A model generated the notes under the pieces. The model searched no databases and was not told the DNA's origin. It saw only the letters and a list, made by a program, of their open reading frames with translations. This document shows positions 4,561 to 5,006 of a DNA stretch of 5,006 nt, piece after piece. Source of the DNA: Leptolyngbyaceae cyanobacterium SM1_3_5 (GTDB lineage Bacteria; Cyanobacteriota; Cyanobacteriia; Elainellales; Elainellaceae); assembly GCA_012031475.1 (NCBI GenBank), contig JAAUTJ010000425.1:1-5006 (forward strand), in the 5' to 3' direction. The translations under genes and the position numbers were made by a program. Each line of letters begins with the position of its first letter. The stretch's first letter is position 1.

Positions 4561-4606
4561 TGCCGCGTCTCCTACCAATGTGACTACGATCTCCCGATGC
4601 TGCACG

Positions 4607-5006
4607 TTATGGAATGAATATTCGCCTTGCACCTCGGTAAGTATCAACATCAAGCACAATTTCAACTAGACTCTCAACACACCGCCCTCGATATTCGGAG
4701 TCGCTTAGTAGGCGATCAGCATTGCTGATTGTAATCACGGGCAACGATACTGAGGTGTTTTCTTCACGCATGACTTGTTCCAACGAATCCTTTCCCTTCA
4801 TGCTGCGGTTAGCTGTTAGCAGAATCATCTGATTTTCCTGAGCTAACCGCCAAACAACCCTATCATCACTGTTGATTGACAACTCCATTTCTGAAAACGT
4901 GACAAACCGGATCGGAACAACATCAAGCCAACCTTGACTAGCAATCGCACCAAATAAAACTAGGGCATGACCCTGCTTGACTGACAAAACTAGGAAGCTG
5001 GAAGGT
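4607..5006 (-). CDS. Small PIN-like (DUF5615-type) cyanobacterial protein, 5' end probably outside the window
   Basis: The frame is open from the right edge to TAA (4607-4609). Numbered from TTG at 4987 it has 126 residues, with IASQGWLDVVPIRFVTFSE (15-33), DDRVVWRLAQENQMILLTANR (41-61), KGKDSLEQVMREE and a C-terminal YRGARRIFIP. I recognise this as a small cyanobacterial family that databases sometimes label ACP S-malonyltransferase. No GxSxG site or acyltransferase fold is visible, so that label looks wrong. The D-x-x-W-x-x-A ... I-LLT-x-NR pattern resembles PIN-like DUF5615 proteins, often toxin-type partners. The usual N-terminal FLIDHN-like strand appears as FLVLSV just upstream of the TTG, and the TTG has no ribosome binding site, so the true start is likely beyond position 5006. 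Function is inferred, not shown. Confidence 0.7.
   Translation of the reverse strand, partial: PSSFLVLSVKQGHALVLFGAIASQGWLDVVPIRFVTFSEMELSINSDDRVVWRLAQENQMILLTANRSMKGKDSLEQVMREENTSVSLPVITISNADRLLSDSEYRGRCVESLVEIVLDVDTYRGARRIFIP

Larger units (their letters stand above)
4338..4575. repeat. Dispersed element, copy B (tail plus attC-like palindrome)
   Basis: Copy B lies between the antitoxin promoter region and the stop codon of the PIN-like gene at 4607, in the same orientation as copy A. The tail (4338-4488) is about 88% identical to copy A, with a 3-base insertion (TTC, near 4350) and one single-base insertion. It contains a HIP1 site (4389-4396), the perfect palindrome TCTGTACAGA (4447-4456) and a hairpin (4364-4385). 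A looser match continues past 4575 towards the stop codon (CTACG-ATCTC ... GTTA). Together with 4276-4337 it fills the gene-free stretch 4276-4606; no coding frame is visible there. Confidence 0.8.

Noticed and set aside
3366..4575. The two repeats as inverted ends of an insertion sequence carrying the toxin-antitoxin genes
   Set aside because: The copies are in direct orientation, no transposase is present, and no flanking target duplication was seen, so a classical IS or composite transposon is not supported.
3366..4575. CRISPR array
   Set aside because: There are only two long diverged copies about 970 bp apart, without regular short spacers.

Overview
This window looks like chromosomal DNA from a filamentous or Leptolyngbya/Nostoc-type cyanobacterium. 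The octamer GCGATCGC (HIP1) occurs seven times in 5 kb, CGATCG is frequent in coding and non-coding DNA, and all recognised proteins resemble cyanobacterial families. The species cannot be named from the sequence.

Left part (1-2387), GC-richer core-like DNA. On the minus strand lies the N-terminal part of a GAF-domain signalling protein. It is broken by a frameshift near position 80, and its reading frame then continues to the left edge. Upstream of it on the same strand is a PLP-dependent class IV (branched-chain-type) aminotransferase (472-1335). A divergent promoter region separates that gene from a plus-strand exported TPR-repeat protein (1500-2387).

Middle (2388-3595). A 270-bp convergent gap holds inverted repeats and a CCCTT-AAA-AAGGG repeat. 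It is followed by a minus-strand DUF1993 protein (2658-3170) with a clear Shine-Dalgarno and a 9-bp-arm operator-like palindrome upstream. A 410-bp gene-free stretch follows, carrying copy A of a dispersed element.

Right part (3596-5006), AT-richer accessory DNA, all on the minus strand. A type II toxin-antitoxin pair (antitoxin 4006-4257, PIN toxin 3596-4009, ATGA overlap) is bracketed by copies A and B of the element. A second small protein, probably PIN-like (4607 to the right edge), ends just before copy B. Each copy therefore sits directly 3' of a toxin-like gene. Each consists of an attC-like imperfect palindrome (conserved ATAACAACC and AAACGTTAG ends, variable paired middle) followed by a tail of about 150 bp. 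The tails are about 88% identical by hand alignment and contain a hairpin with compensatory changes.

The most interesting reading is an integrase-less cassette-like arrangement (976 bp between the two inferred cut points) that carries the toxin-antitoxin pair. This is inference and needs genome-wide comparison. No rRNA, tRNA, CRISPR array, transposase or integrase gene is visible.
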